Of a stretch of 64,000 nucleotides of DNA, positions 27,264 to 35,206 are shown in pieces. This DNA comes from Aliivibrio sp. 1S175 (GTDB lineage: Bacteria; Pseudomonadota; Gammaproteobacteria; Enterobacterales; Vibrionaceae), in NCBI RefSeq assembly GCF_001690985.1, contig NZ_MAJS01000035.1, positions 255,787-319,786 on the forward strand. Direction: 5' to 3'. The notes beneath the pieces were generated by a model. It did not search any database, had not been told where the DNA came from, and worked only from the letters and a program-made list of their open reading frames with translations. A program made the position numbers and the translations under genes. Every line of letters starts with the position of its first letter. Within the stretch, counting starts at the first letter, position 1.

Positions 27264-28277
27264 ATGGGAAGAGTCTTCTTTTTTGATTTACTAAGGTGCA
27301 TTGCAGCTATTGCGGTAGTCGCTATTCATGTGCTTGCCCCTTACAGAAACGAGCTTAATGTGATTCCATTTGACCAATGGGCAACGGCGGTATCAGTAAA
27401 CAGCTTAAGTCGCTGGGCTGTCCCTGTTTTTATTATGATCACGGGTGCATTAATGCTCAGTGACAAACGAGAATTTAACGCCCCTTATTATGCAAAAAAA
27501 CGCCTAGGAAAGGTGTTAGTTCCTTTTCTTTTTTGGTCTATATTTTATGCCTTACTCTCAGGGCTAACCGCACAAGGTTATGATTTTGAATCGGCGAAAA
27601 GCGTCCTTATCGATCTTCCTTTTGAGTATACCTATTACCATTTAGGTTTCTTTTATTACTTCATTCCACTCTATTTTGTGATCCCTTTCTTTCGAGTCAT
27701 GGTGCAAAAACTGGATAATACCGCTCTATTTTCAATCATTGGGATCTGGTTACTAACCACTTGCTTCTTCCTAGCCAAATTTGAGGGGTTGTGGAGCACT
27801 GAGATCTGGCTATACAGTGGTTACTTATTACTGGGTTATGCATTATATCAACGAGTAGAACTAACCCAGAAAAACACAATAATAGCGCTTATTATTGGGA
27901 TCACTGCATTAGCGACAACCGTTTACATGGTGATAAGCCAAAGTGTGCTATTAGGTGAATACACTGTCGGAAGATGGTTATCGTATAAAACCATCAATAC
28001 CGTTGCAGCGGCTGGAATGCTATTTTTTGTGTGTCGTTACTATGGCGAGTCATTATCAGAAAAATCACGAACCATCGTCGGCTTCATTAGTACCTACAGC
28101 TTAGGTATTTACTTACTTCACCCATTATTCCTATGGCCTATGAAGAATTTCCAATGGTATGACGGCCATAATCCTATGTGGGTGATCCCTGTGTGGGTTG
28201 TGCTCAGTGGTGCTGGCGCATTAGGGTTAAGTTGGTTGCTTTCAAAATCCAAGAAGACGGCATGGCTTGTCCCTTAG
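27264..28277 (+). CDS. Acyltransferase family 3 membrane protein (WecH/OafA-like)
   Basis: A 337-residue protein with about ten hydrophobic helices and the acyltransferase-3 signature at the start: FFDLLRCIAAIAVVAIHV (the conserved R and H of the family), then WAVPVFIMITGALML. These enzymes move acetyl or other acyl groups from acyl-CoA or a carrier across the membrane to surface sugars. Substrate cannot be predicted; size and spacing are nearest to the WecH group. No glycan genes are adjacent. It is a single gene; a strong hairpin follows at 28296. Confidence 0.82.
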   Translation: MGRVFFFDLLRCIAAIAVVAIHVLAPYRNELNVIPFDQWATAVSVNSLSRWAVPVFIMITGALMLSDKREFNAPYYAKKRLGKVLVPFLFWSIFYALLSGLTAQGYDFESAKSVLIDLPFEYTYYHLGFFYYFIPLYFVIPFFRVMVQKLDNTALFSIIGIWLLTTCFFLAKFEGLWSTEIWLYSGYLLLGYALYQRVELTQKNTIIALIIGITALATTVYMVISQSVLLGEYTVGRWLSYKTINTVAAAGMLFFVCRYYGESLSEKSRTIVGFISTYSLGIYLLHPLFLWPMKNFQWYDGHNPMWVIPVWVVLSGAGALGLSWLLSKSKKTAWLVP

Positions 28278-28295
28278 AATAAACTAACTCTTCTC

Positions 28296-28321
28296 GGCTG
28301 CGATAATTAACTGTCGCAGCC
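28296..28321. terminator. Hairpin after the acyltransferase gene
   Basis: GGCTGCGA-TAATTAACTG-TCGCAGCC, an 8-bp perfect stem 19 bp after the stop codon, but without a T-tract, so termination is uncertain. Confidence 0.45.
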
Positions 28322-28426
28322 ATTGATTCGCCTTATTTATTTACAAATTTAGTAGGCCAAATCATATGTGCTTTAATTGGCTTTGTTGAAAATGGAGCTA
28401 CTAATTACAATGTTTAAATAAAAGCC

Positions 28427-28458
28427 AAACAGCCGATGCATACACATCGGCTGTTTTT
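28427..28458. terminator. Bidirectional terminator
   Basis: AAACAGCCGATG-CATACA-CATCGGCTGTTT followed by further T, just after the end of the minus-strand yedI-like gene. Confidence 0.85.
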
Positions 28459-28460
28459 TA

Positions 28461-29366
28461 TTATGCTCTTATTTTATGATACACGCTCATCACAGCAAGA
28501 AGAATAAAGCCACTAACTAGCCCTATCACACCATTACCTATTGTCGGAAATGTCACAGAGACATATGGGATAGTAGGAAGAAGAGTTAACCCACTTTCTA
28601 ACGCATGATGAACAAATGGAAGGCTGTGAACGACAATACCACCACCGACTAAGAACATAGCAATAGTGCCAACCACGGTTAGAAACTTCATTAACTTTGG
28701 TGCCAGTGCCACTAAACCATTACCAACAGAGCTTAAAATGCCTTCACCTTTGCTTTTACGCTGTAGATAAAAGCCAAGGTCATCCATTTTTACGATACCA
28801 GCCACAAGGCCATACACGCCAATGGTCATTAATACCGCAATTAAGCTCATTACCAATACTTGAGTAATAAACGGGTGCCCTTGTACCGTGCCAAGTGCAA
28901 TGACAATAATCTCAGCTGATAAAATAAAATCGGTACGAATCGCCCCTTTTATCTTCTTCTGCTCGTAATCTTCACTGTCTTCTGGATTGGTTTGCGTCTC
29001 TTTGTCATGATCTTCGTTTGCATCATGCTGGTGAAAGAATTTCTCATGAATTTTCTCTGCACCTTCAAAACAGAGGAACAAGCCACCAATTAACAATAAT
29101 GGGGTAATTAACCAAGGTGCAATGGAACTAATCAACAAGGCTGCCGGAACCAGAATTAGCTTATTTTTGAATGAGCCTTTTGCAACGCCCCATACAACAG
29201 GGATCTCTCGTTCCGCCCTAACACCAGACACTTGTTGTGCATTAAGCGCTAAATCATCGCCCAATACACCTGCTGTTTTCTTTGCTGCCACTTTCGACAT
29301 CAGAGCAACATCATCAAGTACGGATGCAATATCATCTAAAAGTGTTAATAAACTTAACCCAGCCAT
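28461..29366 (-). CDS. yedI: DUF808 family membrane protein YedI
   Basis: A 301-residue inner-membrane protein. The opening MAGLSLLTLLDDIASVLDDVALMSKVAAKKTAGVLGDDLALNAQQVSG is the hallmark of the DUF808/YedI family. It is followed by hydrophobic helices near 72-95, 150-175, 178-200, 230-250 and 275-295, separated by a charged His/Asp/Glu-rich loop near 115-135 (HQHDANEDHDKETQ). Function is unknown. It is monocistronic and converges on the acyltransferase unit. Confidence 0.85.
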   Translation of the reverse strand: MAGLSLLTLLDDIASVLDDVALMSKVAAKKTAGVLGDDLALNAQQVSGVRAEREIPVVWGVAKGSFKNKLILVPAALLISSIAPWLITPLLLIGGLFLCFEGAEKIHEKFFHQHDANEDHDKETQTNPEDSEDYEQKKIKGAIRTDFILSAEIIVIALGTVQGHPFITQVLVMSLIAVLMTIGVYGLVAGIVKMDDLGFYLQRKSKGEGILSSVGNGLVALAPKLMKFLTVVGTIAMFLVGGGIVVHSLPFVHHALESGLTLLPTIPYVSVTFPTIGNGVIGLVSGFILLAVMSVYHKIRA

Positions 29367-29462
29367 TTTGTTTCCTTTTTAACTAATTCTTTTGAGTTCT
29401 CATTAAATAGTAAGCCGAATTTATCAATTGTCATGGCTTATTTTTTAGATCGTGCAGAAAAA

Positions 29463-29495
29463 CAAAAAACCACTGACTTAGGAAAGGCAGTGGTT
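29463..29495 (-). terminator. Rho-independent terminator for the DUF5666 gene
   Basis: On the minus strand AACCACTG-CCTTTCCTAAGT-CAGTGGTT followed by TTTTTG, about 20 bp after the lipoprotein stop. Confidence 0.8.
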
Positions 29496-29516
29496 AATCT
29501 TGATACATATATCAAT

Positions 29517-30422
29517 TTAATCAAATTCGATTTCAGATGCTTGTAATTGACCAGCGTTATTAATCAAATCAACATCGACTTTAGAACCTACTTTTAATTG
29601 ATCTTTCGTTCCATCTTCAAAGCGAGTATTTTCAGTAATAGTGACAACTGTTTTACCATTTAGAGTCATCATACCAACACCATTATTCAGGACTAGTGTT
29701 GTTACATAGCCTTCTACTTCTGCATTTGCTAGATCTAGATCATCTTCAACATCTACATCATTTGCTTTAAATTCATTTGTTCCAGTCTCATAAGTACCTT
29801 CAACTTCAACCCAAGCATTTACTTGTAATTCTGATATATCTTCTTGGTCAAGGTGCGTATTTGAATAATCAATTTTCATTGTGCCAATGTTAAAAAAGCT
29901 ATTCGACTTATCAATTGAAGTTATTTTACCTTCATATAAATCTTCCACAGGCAAGAAATTCGCTTTATGGATCGCATTAATTATCCACTTACCAGCCTGA
30001 TCTACATAACCAAACAACATCACTCGATTCGTATTTGTACCTACAAGATCTTTCGCTATATTGGTATGTTCAAATACTTGACCATTCACTGTTATTTCAG
30101 ATTCTGTCACTAACGTAGCAATACCCACTATTTCAGGGTCGATATCCACTTCATAAGCAATACCATCATCATATTCAACATCAACTTGCATACCTACATC
30201 AAGTTCTGTTGAATCGACATAATGACCATTTAACTCAATACGAGTACTCGCTAAACTTAATGGCATAGAATTGATTGTCATCGTATCAGTATTCGTATCA
30301 ACCGCTTCAATCGCGCCAATGTATGAGCTTGATGCGTGATGATCATTTGAATCACCTGAATCCTCAGAGCCACACCCCGTTAAAACAGCTGTTCCTAATA
30401 ATAAAATAGCGACTTTCTTCAT
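29517..30422 (-). CDS. DUF5666 domain lipoprotein
   Basis: A 301-residue lipoprotein: lipobox VLTGC (Cys about residue 17), then an Asp/Ser/His-rich linker, and three or four repeats of a small beta-strand module. Each repeat has the pattern 'G.I..ID...N...IG...I......L......L.VG..V.VE', as in YIGAIEAVDTNTDTMTIN, YEGKITSIDKSNSFFNIG and VEGYVTTLVLNNGVGMMTLN. This is the DUF5666 pattern, OB-like, of unknown function. It is divergent from a response regulator/histidine kinase pair with only about 70-80 bp between, so it is a likely target of that system. This target relation is inference from position. Confidence 0.75.
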   Translation of the reverse strand: MKKVAILLLGTAVLTGCGSEDSGDSNDHHASSSYIGAIEAVDTNTDTMTINSMPLSLASTRIELNGHYVDSTELDVGMQVDVEYDDGIAYEVDIDPEIVGIATLVTESEITVNGQVFEHTNIAKDLVGTNTNRVMLFGYVDQAGKWIINAIHKANFLPVEDLYEGKITSIDKSNSFFNIGTMKIDYSNTHLDQEDISELQVNAWVEVEGTYETGTNEFKANDVDVEDDLDLANAEVEGYVTTLVLNNGVGMMTLNGKTVVTITENTRFEDGTKDQLKVGSKVDVDLINNAGQLQASEIEFD

Positions 30423-30502
30423 TTTTAACCTAATTCTTATAATTAATTCAATTTCTAAGAGTACTATAGTGGTAAGAGTGTGAAGGATTCGTGAAGAGAG
30501 AA

Positions 30503-31168
30503 ATGAAAGTATTAATTGTTGAAGATAACCACCACGTAGCAGAAACCATTGCCGATTATTTAGAGCTTGTCGGTATTGATATCGATTGTGCGTATCATGG
30601 CGTTGCGGCGATTGAAATTCTAAAAAAAGAAAGCTTCGATGTCATCGTAATGGACATTATGATGCCAAAACTTGATGGTATCAGTACTGTTGAATCATTA
30701 AGAAACGATCATGCTTGCAGCACTCCAATTCTATTTTTAACCGCCAAAGACACCCTTGAAGATAAAATTCATGCCTTTGAAGTCGGTGGAGACGATTACC
30801 TTGTAAAACCTTTTGCCATGGAAGAATTACATATACGTTTATTGGCTTTATCCAAACGCGGACGTCGTACCGACATTGGAAAACTAACGTTTAAAGATAT
30901 GGAAATGGATATCAAAGCAGGCACCTTATCTCGCCAACAACGATTAATAAAACTGGCCCCTATTCAATTAAAAATTATTGCATTATTAATGAAAAAAGCG
31001 CCTGATATAGTCAGTAAAAATGAACTTATTGAACATATTTGGGGTGATGAATCCCCGTCAAGTGATGCATTACGAAGTCATTTATACACCATTAGAAACG
31101 CCATTGATAAAGGCTTTGATACCTCAATACTAGAGACGATTCATGGAAAAGGTTACCGACTTAAATAA
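30503..31168 (+). CDS. OmpR-family response regulator
   Basis: A 221-residue regulator with a receiver domain (residues 1-115) and winged-helix DNA-binding domain (about 125-221). The phospho-acceptor Asp is in VIVMDIMMPKLDG (about residue 51), the switch Thr in LFLTAKD, and the conserved Lys in DYLVKPF. The output domain ends HGKGYRLK, the usual last wing. A GTG 12 bases upstream is an alternative start; the ATG is chosen because MKVLIVEDN is canonical. The kinase gene begins inside this gene (26-base overlap). It faces the DUF5666 lipoprotein gene across a short intergenic region and may control it and itself. Confidence 0.88.
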   Translation: MKVLIVEDNHHVAETIADYLELVGIDIDCAYHGVAAIEILKKESFDVIVMDIMMPKLDGISTVESLRNDHACSTPILFLTAKDTLEDKIHAFEVGGDDYLVKPFAMEELHIRLLALSKRGRRTDIGKLTFKDMEMDIKAGTLSRQQRLIKLAPIQLKIIALLMKKAPDIVSKNELIEHIWGDESPSSDALRSHLYTIRNAIDKGFDTSILETIHGKGYRLK

Positions 31169-32405
31169 CACAATAAAGCACCCTAGTTTCTTTAAAAAAA
31201 TACGTTGGACGTTTGGCATACTGACGTTTTTAATGTTCTCTTTATTTTGGTCTGTTATCTACATTGCTGAAGATCAATTAGAAATAATTAGTCTTCATCA
31301 TTGGCTTGATACCGAAGCAAATCAATACATCAGAAAATACCCTCAATTAGGCGAAGAAACACCTTTGCCTAATGAAGAAGAGTTCTCTACTTATTGGAGC
31401 GAACAAGAACACCCTCTTTGGTTAAATACTTATAATAAACCGGGGCTATACGAGCAACAACTCGGTATTGAAGATAAACATTTTATCGTTAAGCCTCATC
31501 CATCTGGTTCAGGCTTATTGTATGTTCTCTTTCAAGATGATTCCGATGATTATTTAGATGAATACGAAGCAACTTTGCATATATTAACCTTATCTCTTGG
31601 TGGTATTTCTACTATTTTAATGATCTTATACGGCATTTATTTTGTTCGTAGTATTTCCTTACCGCTTCGCCATATTCAACATAAAGTGGAACTCATGTCT
31701 CCAGAGTATGATGACTTCACAGTTGATACTAAGTACCAAGAAACGCGAGATATCGAGCGAACTCTCCTAGAAAATAAACATCATATTGCTCAATTTTTCA
31801 CTCGGGAAAAAGAGTTTAGCCGCTTTGCGTCACATGAATTAAGAACCCCTATCATGGTTATTCAAGGCTCTGCTGATTTACTCGCAAAAGTGCCTAATCA
31901 ACCCAATGTCGCTTTAAAAGCCATCAATCGCTTACATCAAGCCAGTGAAGAAATGACGTTACTAACAGAGACCTTTTTGTTACTCGGTAAGCAAGACATT
32001 GAAACTCACCATTTTCATCAATATCAAATAGATAAAATATTAAATACACAATTGAAACACCTGAAACCTTTATTTGCAAAGCAAGAAATGGGCGCAGAAC
32101 TCTCTATAAAACAAGGAGAACCCTGCCTTGCTCCAAGTAGTTTTATCACTGTAGTTATAAATAATTTGATTAAAAATGCATTCAGTTACAGTGTTGGTGA
32201 TATCGAAATAAGCTTAAATGAAAATACTCTATGTATCTCCAATTGCCATGATGGCAACGATACTTACAACGCAGGCTATGGCTGTGGATTAGTCATTGTT
32301 GAAAGAATTTGTGAAAGAATGAACTGGCAGTTTGAGATACAGCAAACTGAAAAATACTTTATTACGACGGTTATCTTTAGTTCTTATGACCTTTCAATCT
32401 CGTAG
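31143..32405 (+). CDS. Membrane sensor histidine kinase
   Basis: A 420-residue kinase partnered with the preceding regulator. The membrane helices are about residues 21-43 and 148-172, with a periplasmic domain of about 100 residues rich in acidic residues (DSDDYLDEYE near its end). A HAMP-like linker, HisKA box with the phospho-acceptor His in RFASHELRTP (about residue 232), and an ATPase domain with N-box NNLIKNAFSYS and a short G-box GYGCGLVIVERI follow. The periplasmic sequence matches no sensor domain I know. Translation is coupled to the regulator by a 26-base overlap. Confidence 0.88.
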   Translation: MEKVTDLNNTIKHPSFFKKIRWTFGILTFLMFSLFWSVIYIAEDQLEIISLHHWLDTEANQYIRKYPQLGEETPLPNEEEFSTYWSEQEHPLWLNTYNKPGLYEQQLGIEDKHFIVKPHPSGSGLLYVLFQDDSDDYLDEYEATLHILTLSLGGISTILMILYGIYFVRSISLPLRHIQHKVELMSPEYDDFTVDTKYQETRDIERTLLENKHHIAQFFTREKEFSRFASHELRTPIMVIQGSADLLAKVPNQPNVALKAINRLHQASEEMTLLTETFLLLGKQDIETHHFHQYQIDKILNTQLKHLKPLFAKQEMGAELSIKQGEPCLAPSSFITVVINNLIKNAFSYSVGDIEISLNENTLCISNCHDGNDTYNAGYGCGLVIVERICERMNWQFEIQQTEKYFITTVIFSSYDLSIS

Positions 32406-32471
32406 TAAGCAGAGAATTGACAGTAAAACAACACAGATTTTGATACACTTTACTTAATAAAAACACAAAGA

Positions 32472-33644
32472 ATGGATACCACTGTGAGCGAAATTAATTC
32501 AGTTTCAAATTTATCAAACATTAATATATTCCCAGTAAAATCAATTTCAGGAATTTCAGTGTCTGCCGCTAAAGTCGAAAAGCAAGGCTTGCAATGCGAT
32601 CGCCGCTTTATGGTCGCAACCTTGGATGGCAAAATGATTACTGCACGTACTCATCCTAACATGGTAAAAATCAAAGCCATTATAGAACCTGATGGATTGA
32701 TACTTTGTTATCCTGGCTTACTTGATTTACATCTAATTTTTAATGATTTTGACATGAAAAAGGTGACAACTACCGTCTGGAGTGATTCTTTTTCTGCCTA
32801 TAGTACCACTCAAGAAGCCAATCAATGGTTCTCTGCAATTTTAGGCCTTCAAACACAACTGCTTTACTCTGGTGAGCAATCTAATCGTGTTCGTGAAAAA
32901 ATCCAAACTAACGTAAGTTTTGCCGATGGTTATCCATTACTCGTGATCAGCGAAGCCTCTCTAGCAGAATTAAACAAACGCAGTACTGGCCACCAAACGA
33001 TGGCACAATTTAGAACAAACCTTGTTGTATCAGGAACAGAAGCATTCATTGAAGATTCTTGGAAACGCATCCGTATTGGCGAAGTAGAATTTGAAATTGT
33101 TAAACCTTGCCAACGTTGTATCCTAACGACGGTAAATCCAAACACCGCTCAATACCATCCTAACAAAGAACCGCTAAAGACATTTTCGACTTTCCGTGCT
33201 GACGATTCTGGCAATGTCTATTTTGGTCAAAACCTCATTGCTAAAAATGAAGGCACGATTAACGTTGGTGACGTAATTGAAGTATTAGAAACCAAAGAAA
33301 AAGAGTTTTACGTCGATTCAAGCAAAAATACAGATACTTCAGAAACAACAGATCATAAAACAACACCTCAACGTGCTGCGGTATCAGAAGAGATCACCAT
33401 TAGCTTAAACGGCAATTTATTTACAGGAAATACTGTTGAGCCTTTACTTCAACAAGCTGAGGCCGCAGGACTTAATATAAATAACAGCTGCCGTGCTGGT
33501 TTATGTGGTGCCTGTCGAGTTACTTTAGAATCTGGAGATGTTGAACAAGAAGATTCTCCGGCCTTAAATCAGCAGTTAAGAGATGCAGGAATGATCTTAG
33601 CTTGCTGCTCTGTACCTAAAACCGACATTGAAGTGGTTGATTAA
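32472..33644 (+). CDS. ycbX: YcbX-like MOSC/ferredoxin fusion protein
   Basis: A 390-residue protein with an N-terminal MOSC-type beta-barrel (about 15-115, INIFPVKSISGISVS), the MOSC domain (about 130-280, with the molybdenum-binding Cys region KPCQRCILTTV) and a C-terminal plant-type [2Fe-2S] domain (about 305-390, SCRAGLCGACRVTL ... LACC). In E. coli YcbX (369 residues, same architecture) reduces N-hydroxylated bases such as 6-hydroxylaminopurine using molybdenum cofactor and CysJ. The linker before the ferredoxin domain is longer here. It adds to the number of Mo-cofactor-dependent proteins in the window. It is monocistronic; the two-component system ends 66 bp upstream. Confidence 0.87.
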   Translation: MDTTVSEINSVSNLSNINIFPVKSISGISVSAAKVEKQGLQCDRRFMVATLDGKMITARTHPNMVKIKAIIEPDGLILCYPGLLDLHLIFNDFDMKKVTTTVWSDSFSAYSTTQEANQWFSAILGLQTQLLYSGEQSNRVREKIQTNVSFADGYPLLVISEASLAELNKRSTGHQTMAQFRTNLVVSGTEAFIEDSWKRIRIGEVEFEIVKPCQRCILTTVNPNTAQYHPNKEPLKTFSTFRADDSGNVYFGQNLIAKNEGTINVGDVIEVLETKEKEFYVDSSKNTDTSETTDHKTTPQRAAVSEEITISLNGNLFTGNTVEPLLQQAEAAGLNINNSCRAGLCGACRVTLESGDVEQEDSPALNQQLRDAGMILACCSVPKTDIEVVD

Positions 33645-33661
33645 CCTAAACTGATGCTAAA

Positions 33662-33692
33662 AAGAGAAAGGCATAGGACGATGCCCTTCTCT
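33662..33692 (+). terminator. Hairpin after ycbX
   Basis: GAGAAAGGCAT-AGGACG-ATGCCCTTCTC with one mismatch; there is no good T-run, so it may be a weak or Rho-assisted terminator. Confidence 0.4.
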
Positions 33693-33731
33693 CAGTTACA
33701 ATAGCGCCAATTCGTAATTAAAGAGATCGTC

Positions 33732-34139
33732 ATGTCAGACCAAGAAGAATTTGAAGTAGAAGCGATTGGTGTTGAAGTTAACATGCAACCAATTGAACTA
33801 TACAAAGTATTAAAAATTGCCAATGTTGTGAATGGTGGCGGTGAAGCTAAGCACATGATTGGCGAAGGTTATGTTGGCGTCAATGGTGAATTAGAACAAC
33901 GCAAACGTCGTAAAATGTACGATGGTGATGTGATTGAGTTTAATGAAGAATATTACGTAGTTATCTGTGACACTCCAGTTGGTGAGCTGCCAGAAGTTGA
34001 AGAGAAACCTCAATTTATTCCAGTAGAACCTGAGTATACAGAGCCAAAACCTAAGAAAGAAAAAAAGAAAAAGCAAAAGCCAGAAATACCAACTACGATT
34101 GATCCAGAAAGCGGTCGACGTTCAATTAACTTCTTCTAA
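33732..34139 (+). CDS. S4-domain RNA-binding protein (YbcJ-like, extended)
   Basis: A 135-residue protein. Residues 15-75 form an S4 domain (IELYKVLKIANVVNGGGEAKHMIGEGYVGVNGELEQRKRRKMYDGDVIEF), the YbcJ/RqcH-associated S4_2 type that binds structured RNA, probably ribosomal. After residue 80 a Pro/Glu then Lys-rich tail follows (KPKKEKKKKQKPE), absent from the 70-residue YbcJ. The tail could add non-specific RNA affinity, which is inference. It is a single gene with its own terminator. Confidence 0.8.
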   Translation: MSDQEEFEVEAIGVEVNMQPIELYKVLKIANVVNGGGEAKHMIGEGYVGVNGELEQRKRRKMYDGDVIEFNEEYYVVICDTPVGELPEVEEKPQFIPVEPEYTEPKPKKEKKKKQKPEIPTTIDPESGRRSINFF

Positions 34140-34151
34140 TCCAGTTTCAAT

Positions 34152-34180
34152 AATAAGCCCCTATCTTCAGGGGCTTATTT
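34152..34180 (+). terminator. Rho-independent terminator
   Basis: AATAAGCCCCT-ATCTTC-AGGGGCTTATT followed by TATTA; ends the S4-protein gene. Confidence 0.8.
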
Positions 34181-34258
34181 ATTACCCCAATAGCATGGCA
34201 TCCTTCCGCCTTTTATTATTACAAATATGCAAAAGATATACTCTTCCCAACTTAATAA

Positions 34259-34507
34259 CACCTTGTACCTAATGTGATTGTTATTACCGGACACTTAGGT
34301 GCCTTTTACTTTCTTAGCCAAGCAATGAAAACCCTACCTGTTGGTATTGCTCATGCTTCTTGGGCAGGACTGGCTATTATCGCTGTTACTTTAATTTCAA
34401 GCCTATTTTATCACCCGCATTTAGACAGCAAAATTTGGCTCGGTATTGGATTTATTAGTATCGGAATTGCGATCATAAATCTTTCATCTGTTCCACATAC
34501 CCATTAA
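34259..34507 (+). pseudogene. Truncated SMR-family multidrug efflux gene
   Basis: The frame encodes three of the four helices of a small multidrug resistance transporter: NVIVITGHLGAFYFLSQAMKTLPVGIAHASWAGLAIIAVTL, then a helix ending in GIAIINL. The matching part of EmrE-type proteins (about 105-110 residues) begins near residue 28. The first helix, with the essential glutamate at position 14, is missing. Just upstream the frame has two stop codons (34253-34258), followed by non-homologous sequence that runs into the previous gene's terminator. A GTG could start a 77-residue peptide, but it has no ribosome site. This is a decayed gene, not a working pump. Confidence 0.75.
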
Positions 34508-34579
34508 TCTCTTTTTATTGTTATGATAGAAAAGGAAGCTATTTTTACTTTATAAACAGAATAAAAACAAAGAGGTTTT

Positions 34580-35206
34580 ATGACCAAACAACCTAAGAAA
34601 GTGTTGATATTATTTGCTCACCCTTCCCAGCATCGTTCTGAAGTGAATGTGTCACTTTTAAAGGCAGCAAAGAAAATTGATCATGTTACTGTGGTTGACT
34701 TGTACCATGACTACCCAAAATTCAATATAGATATTGATAGAGAACAACAACTGTTATTAACCCATGATGTGGTTATTTTTCAATTCCCTCTGTACTGGTA
34801 TTCTACACCTGCCATTCTCAAAGAATGGCAAGATATGGTATTAGAATATGGCTTTGCTTATGGGACAGAAGGAAAAGCATTACAAGATAAAACCTTCCTA
34901 TGTGCGATTACTGCTGGTGGCAAAGAAGAAGCGTACCAAACCAATGGCTATAATCAATTTACCATTCGTGAACTCCTTCATCCCCTTGAGCAAATGGCTT
35001 CTTTAACAAGTATGGAATACATTGCCCCACTTGTTTTATTTGGTGCACGTACTGCGTTGGAAGATGACCGCATAGAAAGACACTCTGACCGTTTTAAAAA
35101 TTTACTCTCTGCATTAATTGAAGATCGTGTTGATATTGAAATCGCAAAAACACTGCCAAAATTAAATCATTCGTTTGATAAATTTATTAAGGACCCAGCA
35201 TCATGA
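34580..35206 (+). CDS. kefG: KefG/KefF-type NAD(P)H oxidoreductase, ancillary to potassium efflux
   Basis: A 208-residue flavodoxin-like quinone reductase family protein: VLILFAHPSQHRSEVN (flavin/phosphate-binding start), the DLYHDYPKFNIDIDREQ segment, and FQFPLYWYSTPAILKEWQDMVLEYGFAYG, the YheR/KefG-KefF signature. In E. coli such subunits are needed for full activity of KefB or KefC. The stop overlaps the start of the antiporter gene by four bases (ATGA), confirming the partnership. The name KefG rather than KefF depends on which antiporter it serves, and is less certain. Confidence 0.85.
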   Translation: MTKQPKKVLILFAHPSQHRSEVNVSLLKAAKKIDHVTVVDLYHDYPKFNIDIDREQQLLLTHDVVIFQFPLYWYSTPAILKEWQDMVLEYGFAYGTEGKALQDKTFLCAITAGGKEEAYQTNGYNQFTIRELLHPLEQMASLTSMEYIAPLVLFGARTALEDDRIERHSDRFKNLLSALIEDRVDIEIAKTLPKLNHSFDKFIKDPAS

